Assembly: GCA_963786395.1 (NCBI GenBank)
Contig: CAWAZD010000007.1
Coordinates: 310,001 to 374,000, forward strand
From: Fen-1301 sp963786395
GTDB lineage: Bacteria; Bacteroidota; Ignavibacteria; Ignavibacteriales; Ignavibacteriaceae
Direction: 5' to 3'
Length of the DNA stretch: 64,000 bases
Below the pieces are notes generated by a model. It was given only the letters and a program-made list of their open reading frames with translations. It was not told the DNA's origin and did not search any database. Numbering within the stretch: position 1 is the stretch's first letter; every line of letters starts with the position of its first letter. Of the stretch, positions 35,610 to 44,067 are shown piece after piece. The position numbers and the translations under genes were made by a program.

Positions 35610-36368
35610 ATGAACACTTATAACCAATTATTAAATATTTCAGAAATAAAGGGTGCGGCTTATTTAGTACTCCTCGATCCGGATAATCTGCATGCAGATA
35701 AATTAGCCCCTTTTGTAAAGCATTGTGAGAAATCCGGGGTTGACGGTTTTCTTGTCGGAGGCAGCCTGCTAATAAATGGTGACCTTGAAGTATTCCTTAT
35801 TGCTTTGAAAGCAATTACTTCCCTTCCTACTATTATTTTCCCGGGCGATGTAAATCAGGTTTCTTCAAAGGCAGACGCTATTTTATACTTATCCGTTGTA
35901 AGCGGTAGAAATCCGGAACATTTAATCGGGAAACATGTTCTTGCCGCACCTATAATCAGAAAATGTGGTATTGAACCAATTGCAACTGGCTACCTTTTAA
36001 TTGAATCCGGCAGGACTACTACAGTTCAATATATGAGCGGAAGCCTCCCCATACCAAGAAACAAACCGGGTATTGCAGCGGCTACTGCCCTTGCAGCCGA
36101 ATACCTTGGTATGAAGCTTATTTATCTTGAAGCCGGATCCGGAGCCGATAACCCCGTGCCTAATGAAATGGTTAAAGCCGTTGCAGAATTTTGCACAGTT
36201 CCTATCATTGTGGGTGGAGGAATTAAAACTCCCGATGTCGCAAGACAGAAAGTACAGAATGGCGCGAAGATAATTGTTACCGGAAATTTCTTTGAACATG
36301 AATCCAATTGGGATATGATAAGAGAATTTGCAGATGCTATCCATGTTAAACTGCCTCTGCCGGTTTAA
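35610..36368 (+). CDS. Geranylgeranylglyceryl-phosphate synthase (GGGPS/PcrB family)
   Basis: 252 residues from the ATG at 35610 (MNTYNQLL); upstream in-frame codons are AT-rich and not conserved-looking. TIM-barrel signatures: LVLLDPDNLH, DGFLVGGSLL, IIFPGDVNQVS, KLIYLEAGSGADNPVP, VPIIVGGGIKTPDVAR and GAKIIVTGNFFE. The enzyme joins a polyprenyl diphosphate to glycerol 1-phosphate, the first step of archaeal-type ether lipids. Bacterial group members are known in Bacteroidetes relatives and usually use geranylgeranyl diphosphate. No later ether-lipid gene is in the window. Confidence 0.92.
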   Translation: MNTYNQLLNISEIKGAAYLVLLDPDNLHADKLAPFVKHCEKSGVDGFLVGGSLLINGDLEVFLIALKAITSLPTIIFPGDVNQVSSKADAILYLSVVSGRNPEHLIGKHVLAAPIIRKCGIEPIATGYLLIESGRTTTVQYMSGSLPIPRNKPGIAAATALAAEYLGMKLIYLEAGSGADNPVPNEMVKAVAEFCTVPIIVGGGIKTPDVARQKVQNGAKIIVTGNFFEHESNWDMIREFADAIHVKLPLPV

Positions 36369-36437
36369 GTGTTCCTTCTATTCCTTTTTATTTGCGGGTA
36401 AATACTCTAAATTAATATTCAATAAATTTATTGTATC

Positions 36438-38210
36438 ATGCTGAAATCCCTGTTAGTAAAAGACTACGCTTTAATTGAACATATAAATGTTGAGTTTGGT
36501 AAAGGACTTAATATTATTACCGGTGAAACTGGTGCGGGAAAATCAATCCTTATTGATGCGATGGGACTTCTTCTCGGAGAACGCGCATCAACAGATGTAA
36601 TCAGAAAAGGCGCTTCAAAATCTTATGTTGAGGGAATCTTTGATATTACCCAAAACAAAAAGATTGATAAATTACTCGAAGAAAATGATATTGATCCCCT
36701 CCCTGAACTTATACTTCGCAGAGAAATTTCCTCAAAGGGAAACAACCGTTGCTTTATAAATGATACCCCCGTCTCGCTTGCTGTAATTAAAGTTCTGGGT
36801 AACCTCCTGGTCGACCTCCACGGTCAGCATGAGCATCAGTCATTACTCCGGAATGAGACCCATATCGAATTCCTCGACGAATTCGCATCTTCTCTTAAAG
36901 ATAATGTTATTCCTTCAACCTCTAATGTCATTCCGGGCGCGCGTCCCGACTTGTCGGGAAAGGCGGGAATCCATGCCCTTATTGATCTATATAAAAAAGT
37001 CTATTTGGAACTTCGCACTCATCTAAAGGAACTGAAGGAGCTTAAGTCAAAAGAATCCTCCCTTCGTGAAAAGAAAGACTTCTATTCATTCCAGATAAAA
37101 GAAATAGATGGAGTCTCCCTTTCAGAGGGAGAAGAAGAAAGACTGATAGAAGAATTAAAGATTCTTGAGAACTCTGAAAAGCTTGCGACTTCTGCAGCCA
37201 GTGTTTATGGATTAATTTATGAGAATGAAAATTCTGTTTATGATTCACTCGTAAAAATTAAAAATGATTTGAATGAAATTTCCCGGATTGATAAATCAAT
37301 TAGTGATACTTTCAGCGAATGTGAAAATGCATTAGCTCTGATAAACGATATAGCGGAATTTGTTAGAAGTTATTCATCTAAAATTGATCTTGACCCGGAT
37401 GATGCTGATAAAAAGCGTGACCGTCTTGGCGCCATTACAATGTTGAAAAAGAAATACGGTGGTTCCGTAAAAGCAGTACTTGAACATAGAAGAAGAATTG
37501 GAGAGGAATTTGATCTTGCCGAGAATTTCACTGATAAAATTAAATCACTTGAAAAACAGATAAATATTCTGCGTGAGGAATGCGGTGCATATGCCGATAT
37601 TATATCTAAGAAAAGGAAACAAGCAGCTGTTCTGATTTCTAAGGAAGTAAAGAATGTACTCACTGAGCTTGGAATTGCCGATTCCGCTTTTGAAGTGAAA
37701 ATATACCAGCGTAAAGCTGACGGCGAAGATTATATTTTATTAAAAGACAATAAATATGCTTACTCATCAATGGGAATAGATGAAGTGGAATTTTATATAT
37801 CAACAAATATCGGTGAAGATCTTAAACCATTGGCTAAAGTAGTTTCGGGCGGTGAAGTGTCAAGAATAATGCTTGCTTTGAAAACCATACTTGCAAAGAA
37901 TGACAAATTCCCGCTTCTGATTTTTGACGAAATAGACACCGGAGTAAGCGGAAGAATCGCACAGAAAGTCGGTAAAGCACTCAAGTCGCTTTCGGAATAT
38001 TACCAGGTTATTTCAATTACACATCTGCCTCAAATCGCAGGTTTAGCAGATCAACATTTCATTGTCGAGAAGAAAACAAATGATCAGAGGGTTGTAAGTT
38101 CAATAAAACATTTGAATGAAAATGAGCGTATAAGAGAAGTTGCAAAACTAATGAGCGGGGAAAACGTTACAGAAGCCAGCCTCAAAGGCGCCCGCGAACT
38201 TATGCAGTAA
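36438..38210 (+). CDS. recN: DNA repair protein RecN, with an in-frame repeat insertion
   Basis: 590 residues, longer than the about 553 of E. coli. Walker A GETGAGKS at 29-36, a long coiled coil (about 185-400), ABC signature VVSGGEVSRIM (about 470) and Walker B LLIFDEIDTGVSG (about 495-507), so the SMC-like ATPase is complete. Residues 164-180 (VIPGARPDLSGKAGIHA) are encoded by a palindromic family B repeat, between the conserved HIEFLDEFAS and the first coiled-coil helix. The frame is kept, so the protein is probably functional with an extra loop. It acts in double-strand break repair. Confidence 0.95.
   Translation: MLKSLLVKDYALIEHINVEFGKGLNIITGETGAGKSILIDAMGLLLGERASTDVIRKGASKSYVEGIFDITQNKKIDKLLEENDIDPLPELILRREISSKGNNRCFINDTPVSLAVIKVLGNLLVDLHGQHEHQSLLRNETHIEFLDEFASSLKDNVIPSTSNVIPGARPDLSGKAGIHALIDLYKKVYLELRTHLKELKELKSKESSLREKKDFYSFQIKEIDGVSLSEGEEERLIEELKILENSEKLATSAASVYGLIYENENSVYDSLVKIKNDLNEISRIDKSISDTFSECENALALINDIAEFVRSYSSKIDLDPDDADKKRDRLGAITMLKKKYGGSVKAVLEHRRRIGEEFDLAENFTDKIKSLEKQINILREECGAYADIISKKRKQAAVLISKEVKNVLTELGIADSAFEVKIYQRKADGEDYILLKDNKYAYSSMGIDEVEFYISTNIGEDLKPLAKVVSGGEVSRIMLALKTILAKNDKFPLLIFDEIDTGVSGRIAQKVGKALKSLSEYYQVISITHLPQIAGLADQHFIVEKKTNDQRVVSSIKHLNENERIREVAKLMSGENVTEASLKGARELMQ
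36927..36976 (+). repeat. Family B palindromic repeat inside recN
   Basis: GTCATTCCGGGCG ... GGCGGGAATCCATGC with a nested hairpin TCCCGACTTGTCGGGA. The nested part closely matches the insert in the intergenic copy at 25098-25143. The bases before it (AATGTTATTCC) nearly duplicate its own start (AATGTCATTCC). Confidence 0.9.
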
Positions 38211-38212
38211 AA

Positions 38213-38280
38213 TAATTGGAATAATGGATTATTTCGGCAATGAATGATGGATTGTTGGAAGAATGGATTCGTGGAAAAGA
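38213..38280 (-). repeat. TCCAT-type repeat, inverted orientation
   Basis: GGAATAATGGATTATT, GAATGATGGATTGTTGGAAG and AATGGATTCG are the reverse complement of the intergenic TCCAT repeats seen elsewhere. Confidence 0.65.
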
Positions 38281-38299
38281 GGACAAAAGCATAGCCATT

Positions 38300-38511
38300 C
38301 AGGCCTTAGAATTTTCATTTACATAATCAATCAGGCCTTGGAAATATGAATTGCCTAATCTTTCAGGCCTTAGAAATATGAATTGCCTAATCTTTCAGGC
38401 CTTAGAATTTCAAATCACCTAATCTCTTAGGCCTTGGGAGTTAATAAATAGCTAATCAATCAGGCCCTGGCGCACAGTAATTACATAACCATTCAGGCCT
38501 TGCAGCCTAAC
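38300..38511 (+). repeat. Tandem array of 32-33-bp units
   Basis: Six full units start at 38300, 38332, 38364, 38396, 38428 and 38461, with a partial seventh at 38494. Each starts CAGGCCTTRG (TAGGCC in one) and ends near CCTAATCTTT or ATAATCAAT; the middle varies. Units two and three are almost identical, the last ones diverged. It fills the gap between recN and hemW. The conserved part spans the unit junction (TAATCNNTCAGGCCTT), so it is a decaying tandem repeat rather than a CRISPR. Confidence 0.85.
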
Positions 38512-38655
38512 AAAAGTGTAGTCTTTGATGTAATGTTGATGTTTTGAGTCGGCCTTAAGACGGCCTATAGGAATAGCAGCCATTTTATCTTTGCGCCAAA
38601 GAAACGAACGGAAAGAGTAAAGAATAATGTAAGGAATAATTAAAGAAATTTTAGC

Positions 38656-38686
38656 ATATTGCTGTATATGAAAAATACAGCAATAT
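38656..38686. promoter_or_regulatory. Hairpin with the hemW start codon in its loop
   Basis: ATATTGCTGTAT (38656-38667) and ATACAGCAATAT (38675-38686) are perfect 12-bp inverted arms; the 7-nt loop is ATGAAAA, containing the start codon. In mRNA this would bury the initiation region; in DNA it would be a 31-bp operator. Confidence 0.7.
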
Positions 38687-39799
38687 ATATTCACATTCCT
38701 TTCTGTGACCACAAGTGCATATACTGCGACTTCTATTCAATCATTACCTCCGATAACATTTCCTCATACAAAACAGCATTATTAAAAGAAATTAATTACT
38801 ACGCAAAACTGCATGCACACGAAAGAGAAATCACTTCGATATATTTCGGAGGCGGTACTCCATCATTAATGGAGCCTGAGTACCTGAGAGAAATAATCAC
38901 TCATGTAAAAGGAAAATTTAATGTGAGTGCATCCGCAGAAATAACCATGGAGACAAATCCCGGAACCGTTTCTGAAAACAAGCTAAAAGATTTTCGCAAT
39001 TCAGGCATAAACAGAATCAGCATAGGCATACAGTCGTTTAACGAAGAAGAATTAAAATTTCTCACTCGTATCCACGATAAAGAAACCGCAATCAGAACTG
39101 TTCACAATGCAGCAAACGCAGGTTTTAATAATATTAGCGTTGATCTTATTTTTAATCTTCCGGGACAAACAAAAGAAATCTGGTTAAATAATCTCAACGC
39201 GGCAGTCTCTCTTCCCGGTTCAGCATATTTCCGCATACAGTTTAATTCTTGAAAGAGGAACTATCCTTAACAAAATGGTTCTTGATGGGAAAGTGAAAAT
39301 TCAGGATGAAGATTACGATGCGGATCTTTATGAAATGACTATTGATTTTATGACAGCTAATGGTTTTGAACAATATGAGGTTTCAAATTTCGCCAATCCA
39401 GGATACCAATGCGTACACAATAACGCTTATTGGAGGTACCATGATTACCTGAGCTTTGGCACGTCTGCACATTCTTTTGTAGATGGAAAAAGGTGGTGGA
39501 ATTTTTCAAGCTTAAAACTTTATAATGCACAAATTGATGCAAGGGGATTTGCTGAAGCGAATCATGAATTTATATCTGCTGAGCAAAGTATAAACGAATA
39601 TACTATGCTGACTCTTAGAAGCTTTGGACTTGATATTCAAGACCTGAAAAATAGATTCGGCGAAAAGTGGTATACAGACAATTTGAAATATCTGCAATTA
39701 CTTGAAAATAATGGAATGATAATTAAAAATGGAAACCTTCTTAAACTTACTAAACAGGGCTATGCTGTTTGCGATGAGATAATTGCTAAATTCACTTAA
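38668..39799 (+). CDS. hemW: Radical SAM heme chaperone HemW (one frame break)
   Basis: Radical SAM protein related to coproporphyrinogen dehydrogenase; it handles heme rather than oxidising the porphyrin. Start ATG at 38668 (MKNTAIYIHIPFC), with CDHKCIYCDF giving the CxxxCxxC cluster motif, then SIYFGGGTPS, METNPGTV, ISIGIQSF and VDLIFNLPGQT. Near 39217 an extra G (CCCGGTTCAG for CCCGTTCAG) breaks the frame inside the conserved HISAYSLILERGT; the second half (39275-39799) continues with FEQYEVSNFA and ends with a winged helix. Total about 376 residues, as expected. The start codon lies in a strong hairpin. Confidence 0.9.
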
Positions 39800-39860
39800 C
39801 TTCTATTATTTTCATTCTTCCAACAATCCAGTTATCCATCAATCCATTCTTTACAAACCG

Positions 39861-40511
39861 TTACTTCATAATTTCATTAATATTATCTATAATATAATCC
39901 GGATTAGCTGCCAGAAGGAGTTCTTTTGATCTATATCCATATGTGACTCCGCATGTTTTGGCTTTCGCACTTATTCCACATTTTATATCAAGTTCAGTAT
40001 CACCTGTCATCAATGTTTGAGTAGGTAATACATTTAATTCTTCACATATTTTTAATAATCCTCCTGGTAAAGGTTTAATTGGAACGCCTTCTCTTATTCC
40101 CATTACATAGGAAAAATTTGGCTTCAGATTGAAATGATTAATAATCCTGTCAGCCTGTTCCTGTCCCTTTGTTGTCAAAAGGGAAACTTTAATTCCTTTT
40201 TTATTCAGGAAATCCAGCACTTCATTAACTCCGGGGAACAGCTTTGATTCATGAATAAAATCGAAATAATATGTTTTATAGATGTTAATAAAATGGTCAA
40301 TATCAGGTACAGAAATGTTTAATTCATTGAATATATGCTCAAAATGATGACCGATTCGTAAACTAAAGTCCTCTTCTGAAAAGGTACCGGGGATATTCAA
40401 AACCTCAAGTGTTTTAACTGTTGTTTTGTAAATTGTCAAATACGAATCAACTAATGTCCCGTCAAGATCAAAACATACATGAAGAATATTGTCGAGTAAT
40501 TTTTTATGCAT
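39861..40511 (-). CDS. HAD-family phosphatase (phosphoglycolate phosphatase-like)
   Basis: 216 residues. HAD motif I DLDGTLVDS (about 14-22), motif II TTKG (about 115), the conserved Lys in PIKPLPGG and motif IV GDTELDIKCG are all present, with a helical C1 cap between I and II as in Gph and PpaX. The substrate cannot be assigned; phosphoglycolate, pyrophosphate or a nucleotide are options. Confidence 0.88.
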   Translation of the reverse strand: MHKKLLDNILHVCFDLDGTLVDSYLTIYKTTVKTLEVLNIPGTFSEEDFSLRIGHHFEHIFNELNISVPDIDHFINIYKTYYFDFIHESKLFPGVNEVLDFLNKKGIKVSLLTTKGQEQADRIINHFNLKPNFSYVMGIREGVPIKPLPGGLLKICEELNVLPTQTLMTGDTELDIKCGISAKAKTCGVTYGYRSKELLLAANPDYIIDNINEIMK

Positions 40512-40601
40512 AAAAAGTTTTATAAATTGAAAAATAAACCTACTATTTCCACCCGCTAATAAAAAAGCCTTACGAAAAATATCATTTTTGTGACAATTGA
40601 C

Positions 40602-40630
40602 ATAATAAATAATAATTGATTATTTATTAT
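40602..40630. promoter_or_regulatory. Perfect AT-only palindrome between divergent genes
   Basis: ATAATAAATAAT (40602-40613) and ATTATTTATTAT (40619-40630) are perfect 12-bp arms around AATTG. It lies between the HAD phosphatase start (40511) and the secreted protein start (40753). No T run follows in either direction. Confidence 0.4.
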
Positions 40631-40752
40631 TGATCACACATTGCCGATTTGATAATCTTCAAATAAAAGGAAATAAGTATCAAAATAAACAAATAATGAA
40701 AAATCAATAAGTTTCTAATTTATTATTAATAATATCTATATGTGGAGGTACA

Positions 40753-41182
40753 ATGTATAAGTTTCGTTTTCTTTTACCAATTCTATTAGTATTAGTATCT
40801 ATTCGGAGCTCAGAAAAAAATCTATGCCCAAAGTGAGCCTGTTTTATATTTTTGTGAAAAATATGATTCGGAAGATGGCGAAATCGGGATTAGCGACCGT
40901 TTTACTACTGGTTATCTTACAGTTATGGTGAAAAGCAATAAAGCCCTTGGTCTAAAAAGCTGTCACATTCAGTTCGATAAATATAATTGGTCAGAAGGCA
41001 AATTCGAGTTTTATAAAAAGTTCAATTATGAGATTGAAAAAGACATGAAATATGTATTTTTTAGAAAGAATGATGATAGTGATTTGAATTTTGACAAACC
41101 CGGAATCTATAGAGTTTATCTTCTTGATAATGATGATAAAACAGTAGCCAGTTCACTTGTTCAGATAATACCCAGAGATTAA
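40753..41182 (+). CDS. Small secreted protein of unknown function (one frame break)
   Basis: The ATG at 40753 is preceded by GGAGG and opens a signal peptide (MYKFRFLLPILLVLVS). A +1 insertion near 40795-40805 shifts the frame; the continuation reads FGAQKKIYAQSEPVLYFCEK and runs to 41182, ending SSLVQIIPRD. The joined product is about 142 residues with a signal cleavage near YAQ. The mature domain looks like an all-beta, immunoglobulin-like fold (KPGIYRVYLLDNDDKTVASS). The family is not recognised. Confidence 0.6.
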
Positions 41183-41196
41183 TATATCTTTTCTAC

Positions 41197-41227
41197 ATCC
41201 GTCTCCGAATTACATTCAGGGACGGAT
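41197..41227 (+). terminator. Possible weak terminator
   Basis: ATCCGTCTC (41197-41205) can pair with GGGACGGAT (41219-41227), with one G-T pair, 15 nt after the preceding stop. The T run is poor (TACTTCTTC). Confidence 0.35.
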
Positions 41228-41320
41228 TACTTCTTCATTGCCTAATTATTGTTTGTTTACATAATACACTTTTTAAAATCTAATTTAATTATACTTGTCT
41301 TATTCAAAAAACACTAATAA

Positions 41321-42292
41321 ATGAAAAACAATTATTTTGATGTTATTATTATTGGAGCAGGACCAATTGGACTTACCTGTGGAATTGAAGCTGTTAAAAA
41401 CAATTATAGTTATCTAATCATTGAAAAAGGATGCCTGGTAAATTCCATCTTTCATTACCCAATTAATATGACATTTTTTTCAACGTCTGAACGCCTTGAA
41501 ATAGGAGATGTTCCTTTTATTTCCCACGGAGATAAACCAACAAGACGTGAAGCTCTGGAATATTTCAGAAGAGTAAAAAAAGCATGGAAACTTGAAAATA
41601 AACGATTATGAAGAAGCCATAGAAATAAAAAAAACTGATAATTGTTTCCATATTAAAACTAACCAAAGTGTGAATATACTGCAGCAAATATTATTATTGC
41701 TTCAGGGTTCTTTGATAGACCTAATTTAATCAATATTCCCGGTGAAGAATTACCCAAAGTATTTCATTATTTTACAGAGGCGCATCCCTTCTTTGATCAT
41801 AAGATTGCAGTTATAGGCGCGGCTAATTCTGCTGTAGATGTCGCTCTGGAGATTTACCGGAGAGGTGGTGAAGTTACAATGATTATCAGGGAAGATAAAA
41901 TTAGAGACAGTGTTAAATATTGGGTTAAGCCGGACATTGAAAACAGGATAAAGGAAAATTCAATTAAAGCATATTTCAATTCCAATATTACCAATATAAA
42001 AGAAAAAGAAATAGTTTTTGAGACTCCTCTTGGAACTAATACAATTGAAAATGATTTTGTTTTTGCCATGACAGGTTACCATCCGGATTTTGAATTCCTT
42101 AGAAAATCAGGAATTGGTATACTCGAGGATAAAGGGATGCAGCCGGATTTTAATCAGGAAACTTTCCAAACAAATATAGAAGGAATGTATCTTGCGGGAG
42201 TTGTTTGTTCAGGCTATGACACAAGCAGGTTGTTTATTGAAAATTCCCGCGAACATGCTGCTAATATTTTTGCCTCAATTGGAGTAAAATAA
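41321..42292 (+). CDS. ypdA: YpdA-type bacillithiol disulfide reductase (two frame breaks)
   Basis: About 323 residues once joined, the usual length. FAD-binding FDVIIIGAGPIGLTCGIEA at the N-terminus, FHYPINMTFFSTS and the ISHGDKPTRREALEYFR segment typical of YpdA, then IIIASGFFDRPN and a second Rossmann motif IAVIGAANSAVDVALE. Frame breaks: an extra A near 41600 (GAAAATAAAC) and a missing base near 41675. YpdA reduces oxidised bacillithiol with NADPH. No bsh genes are in the window. Confidence 0.85.
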
Positions 42293-42373
42293 TGCTCTTT
42301 AGCGATTGAATCCCATTCGATTTACTCTTATTTTTAAGCTTAACATTAATAACAAGAATCATGGAGAGGAAAA

Positions 42374-43423
42374 ATGATAAATAGAATTCATGAGCTTCTG
42401 GGAAATGAGGCTGAGGCACTTTTAACATACAAAGCTATATTTCCTAAAGAAGAACTTAACCTGCCTGGACCTGATTTCGTAGACAGAATATTTGCCCCAT
42501 CGGACAGAAATATTTATGTCCTTAGAAATCTACAGTCAATTTTTAATACAGGTCGGTTAGCCAAGACTGGTTATGTTTCAATACTTCCTGTTGATCAGGG
42601 AATTGAACATACAGCAGGTGCTTCATTTGCACCAAACCCGGTTTATTTTGATCCTGAAAATATAGTTAAATTGGCAATTGAAGGGGGCTGTAATGCAGTC
42701 GCTTCAACACTCGGTGTTCTTGGAATGACAGCCAGAAAATATGCTCACAAGATTCCATATATCCTGAAAATAAATCACAATGAACTTTTAACCTACCCCA
42801 ACAAATATGATCAGATTATGTTTGCAGGAATTGAACAAGCCTGGGATATGGGAGCCGCCGCAGTTGGTGCAACAATTTATTTCGGCTCAGAAGAAAGTAC
42901 ACGTCAGATTATCGAAGTAAGCGAGGCATTTCAGTATGCTCATGAACTTGGAATGGCAACTATTTTATGGTGCTATCTTAGAAACTCTGCATTCACTACA
43001 AAGGAAAAAGATTATCATGTGGCGGCGGATTTAACAGGCCAGGCAAACCATCTTGGTGTAACTATTCAGGCAGATATTATCAAACAGAAACTTCCTGAAT
43101 GTAACGGTGGATTTAATGCAATTAAGTTTGGCAAAACTCATAAGAAAGTTTATACCGATCTTTCATCTGACAACCCGATTGATCTTACAAGATACCAGGT
43201 AATAAATAATTACATGGGAAGAGCGGGACTCATAAACAGCGGCGGAGCTTCAGGGGCAAATGATTTTGCAGAAGCAGCCAAAACGGCAATCATAAATAAA
43301 AGAGCCGGTGGTATGGGACTAATTTGCGGTAGGAAATCTTTCCAGCGTCCTATGGTTGAAGGTGTTAAGCTCCTAAATGTTATTCAGGATGTTTATTTAA
43401 CCAAAGAAGTAACTGTAGCTTAA
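42374..43423 (+). CDS. Class I fructose-bisphosphate aldolase (DhnA/FbaB type)
   Basis: 349 residues with the archaeal-type class I aldolase pattern: SILPVDQGIEHTAGASFAPN, YILKINHNELL (Schiff-base type lysine region), AAVGATIYFGSE, WCYLRNSAF, IKQKLPE and INSGGASG. A strong ribosome-binding site (GGAGAGG) precedes the ATG at 42374. It splits fructose 1,6-bisphosphate in glycolysis or forms it in gluconeogenesis. A single-gene unit with its own terminator. Confidence 0.93.
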   Translation: MINRIHELLGNEAEALLTYKAIFPKEELNLPGPDFVDRIFAPSDRNIYVLRNLQSIFNTGRLAKTGYVSILPVDQGIEHTAGASFAPNPVYFDPENIVKLAIEGGCNAVASTLGVLGMTARKYAHKIPYILKINHNELLTYPNKYDQIMFAGIEQAWDMGAAAVGATIYFGSEESTRQIIEVSEAFQYAHELGMATILWCYLRNSAFTTKEKDYHVAADLTGQANHLGVTIQADIIKQKLPECNGGFNAIKFGKTHKKVYTDLSSDNPIDLTRYQVINNYMGRAGLINSGGASGANDFAEAAKTAIINKRAGGMGLICGRKSFQRPMVEGVKLLNVIQDVYLTKEVTVA

Positions 43424-43441
43424 ATATTTAATGCTGTAATT

Positions 43442-43472
43442 AAAAAGGCGGATTATATGATCCGCCTTTTTT
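43442..43472 (+). terminator. Intrinsic terminator of the aldolase gene
   Basis: AAAAAGGCGGAT (43442-43453) pairs with ATCCGCCTTTTT (43460-43471) across 6 nt and runs into T residues. Confidence 0.92.
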
Positions 43473-43552
43473 ATTATATAAACAATTTTATTTTCTTCCA
43501 TAATTCAGCGGTGGAATTCGGAAGGATCAAATCATTTCTCAGTTGATTCCAA

Positions 43553-43976
43553 TTATTTCAATAGAAGGTATTCAGCAATTTTACCAAGATCCTGTACACT
43601 TATATTGTCAAAAGATGGCATAATAGTGCCGGGATATTTATCTCTGTATGCTTTAAATCTGTCACTATCCATAAAGGAATTCGGGTTCCTTAGATAATTT
43701 ATTAGTTTATCCTTTGACCAAAATTCTTTTAGATTAGCAAGTTCAGGGGCCATTTTGGAACCGTTTAAGTTCAGGCCCATGACAACCAGTGCACCCCAGT
43801 CTTACAACCAAATCCCCGGGTGCCATATTTTGAGATTGATTAGACATTTCGCCTTGTGATGAAGGATTGACTGCGGGCTTATTTTCATCACGCGGTCCAC
43901 GAGTCATCTTTTGAAGAAAAAACAAGATGATAAATAAAAACAAAAAGGAGGCTAACCAGATTTGTGGCTTTGTCAT
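43553..43976 (-). CDS. Membrane-anchored mono-heme cytochrome c (one frame break)
   Basis: The N-terminal part is an uncleaved membrane helix (IWLASFLFLFIILFFLQ) and a Pro/Ser/Gln-rich linker, then LGCTGCHG with a CxxCH heme site. An extra G near 43775 (CATGGGCCTG for CATGGCCTG) shifts the frame; the continuation (GLNLNGSKMAPELANLKE) ends with GTIMPSFDNISVQDLGKIAEYL, giving the distal Met ligand. The joined protein is about 140 residues. It is probably a small electron carrier at the membrane surface; partners are not in the window. Confidence 0.85.
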
Positions 43977-44067
43977 ATATGTATATTTAATTATGAATTA
44001 TATTAGAAAACTGAATGTTAAAGATAATCTATAACATAATAATTACAAAGACTATCAAGATTGAAGA

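Noticed and set aside
38300..38511. CRISPR array
   Set aside because: The period is 32-33 bp in total, so there is no room for a repeat plus spacer of normal size; the 'spacers' are themselves similar between units, and no cas gene is near.
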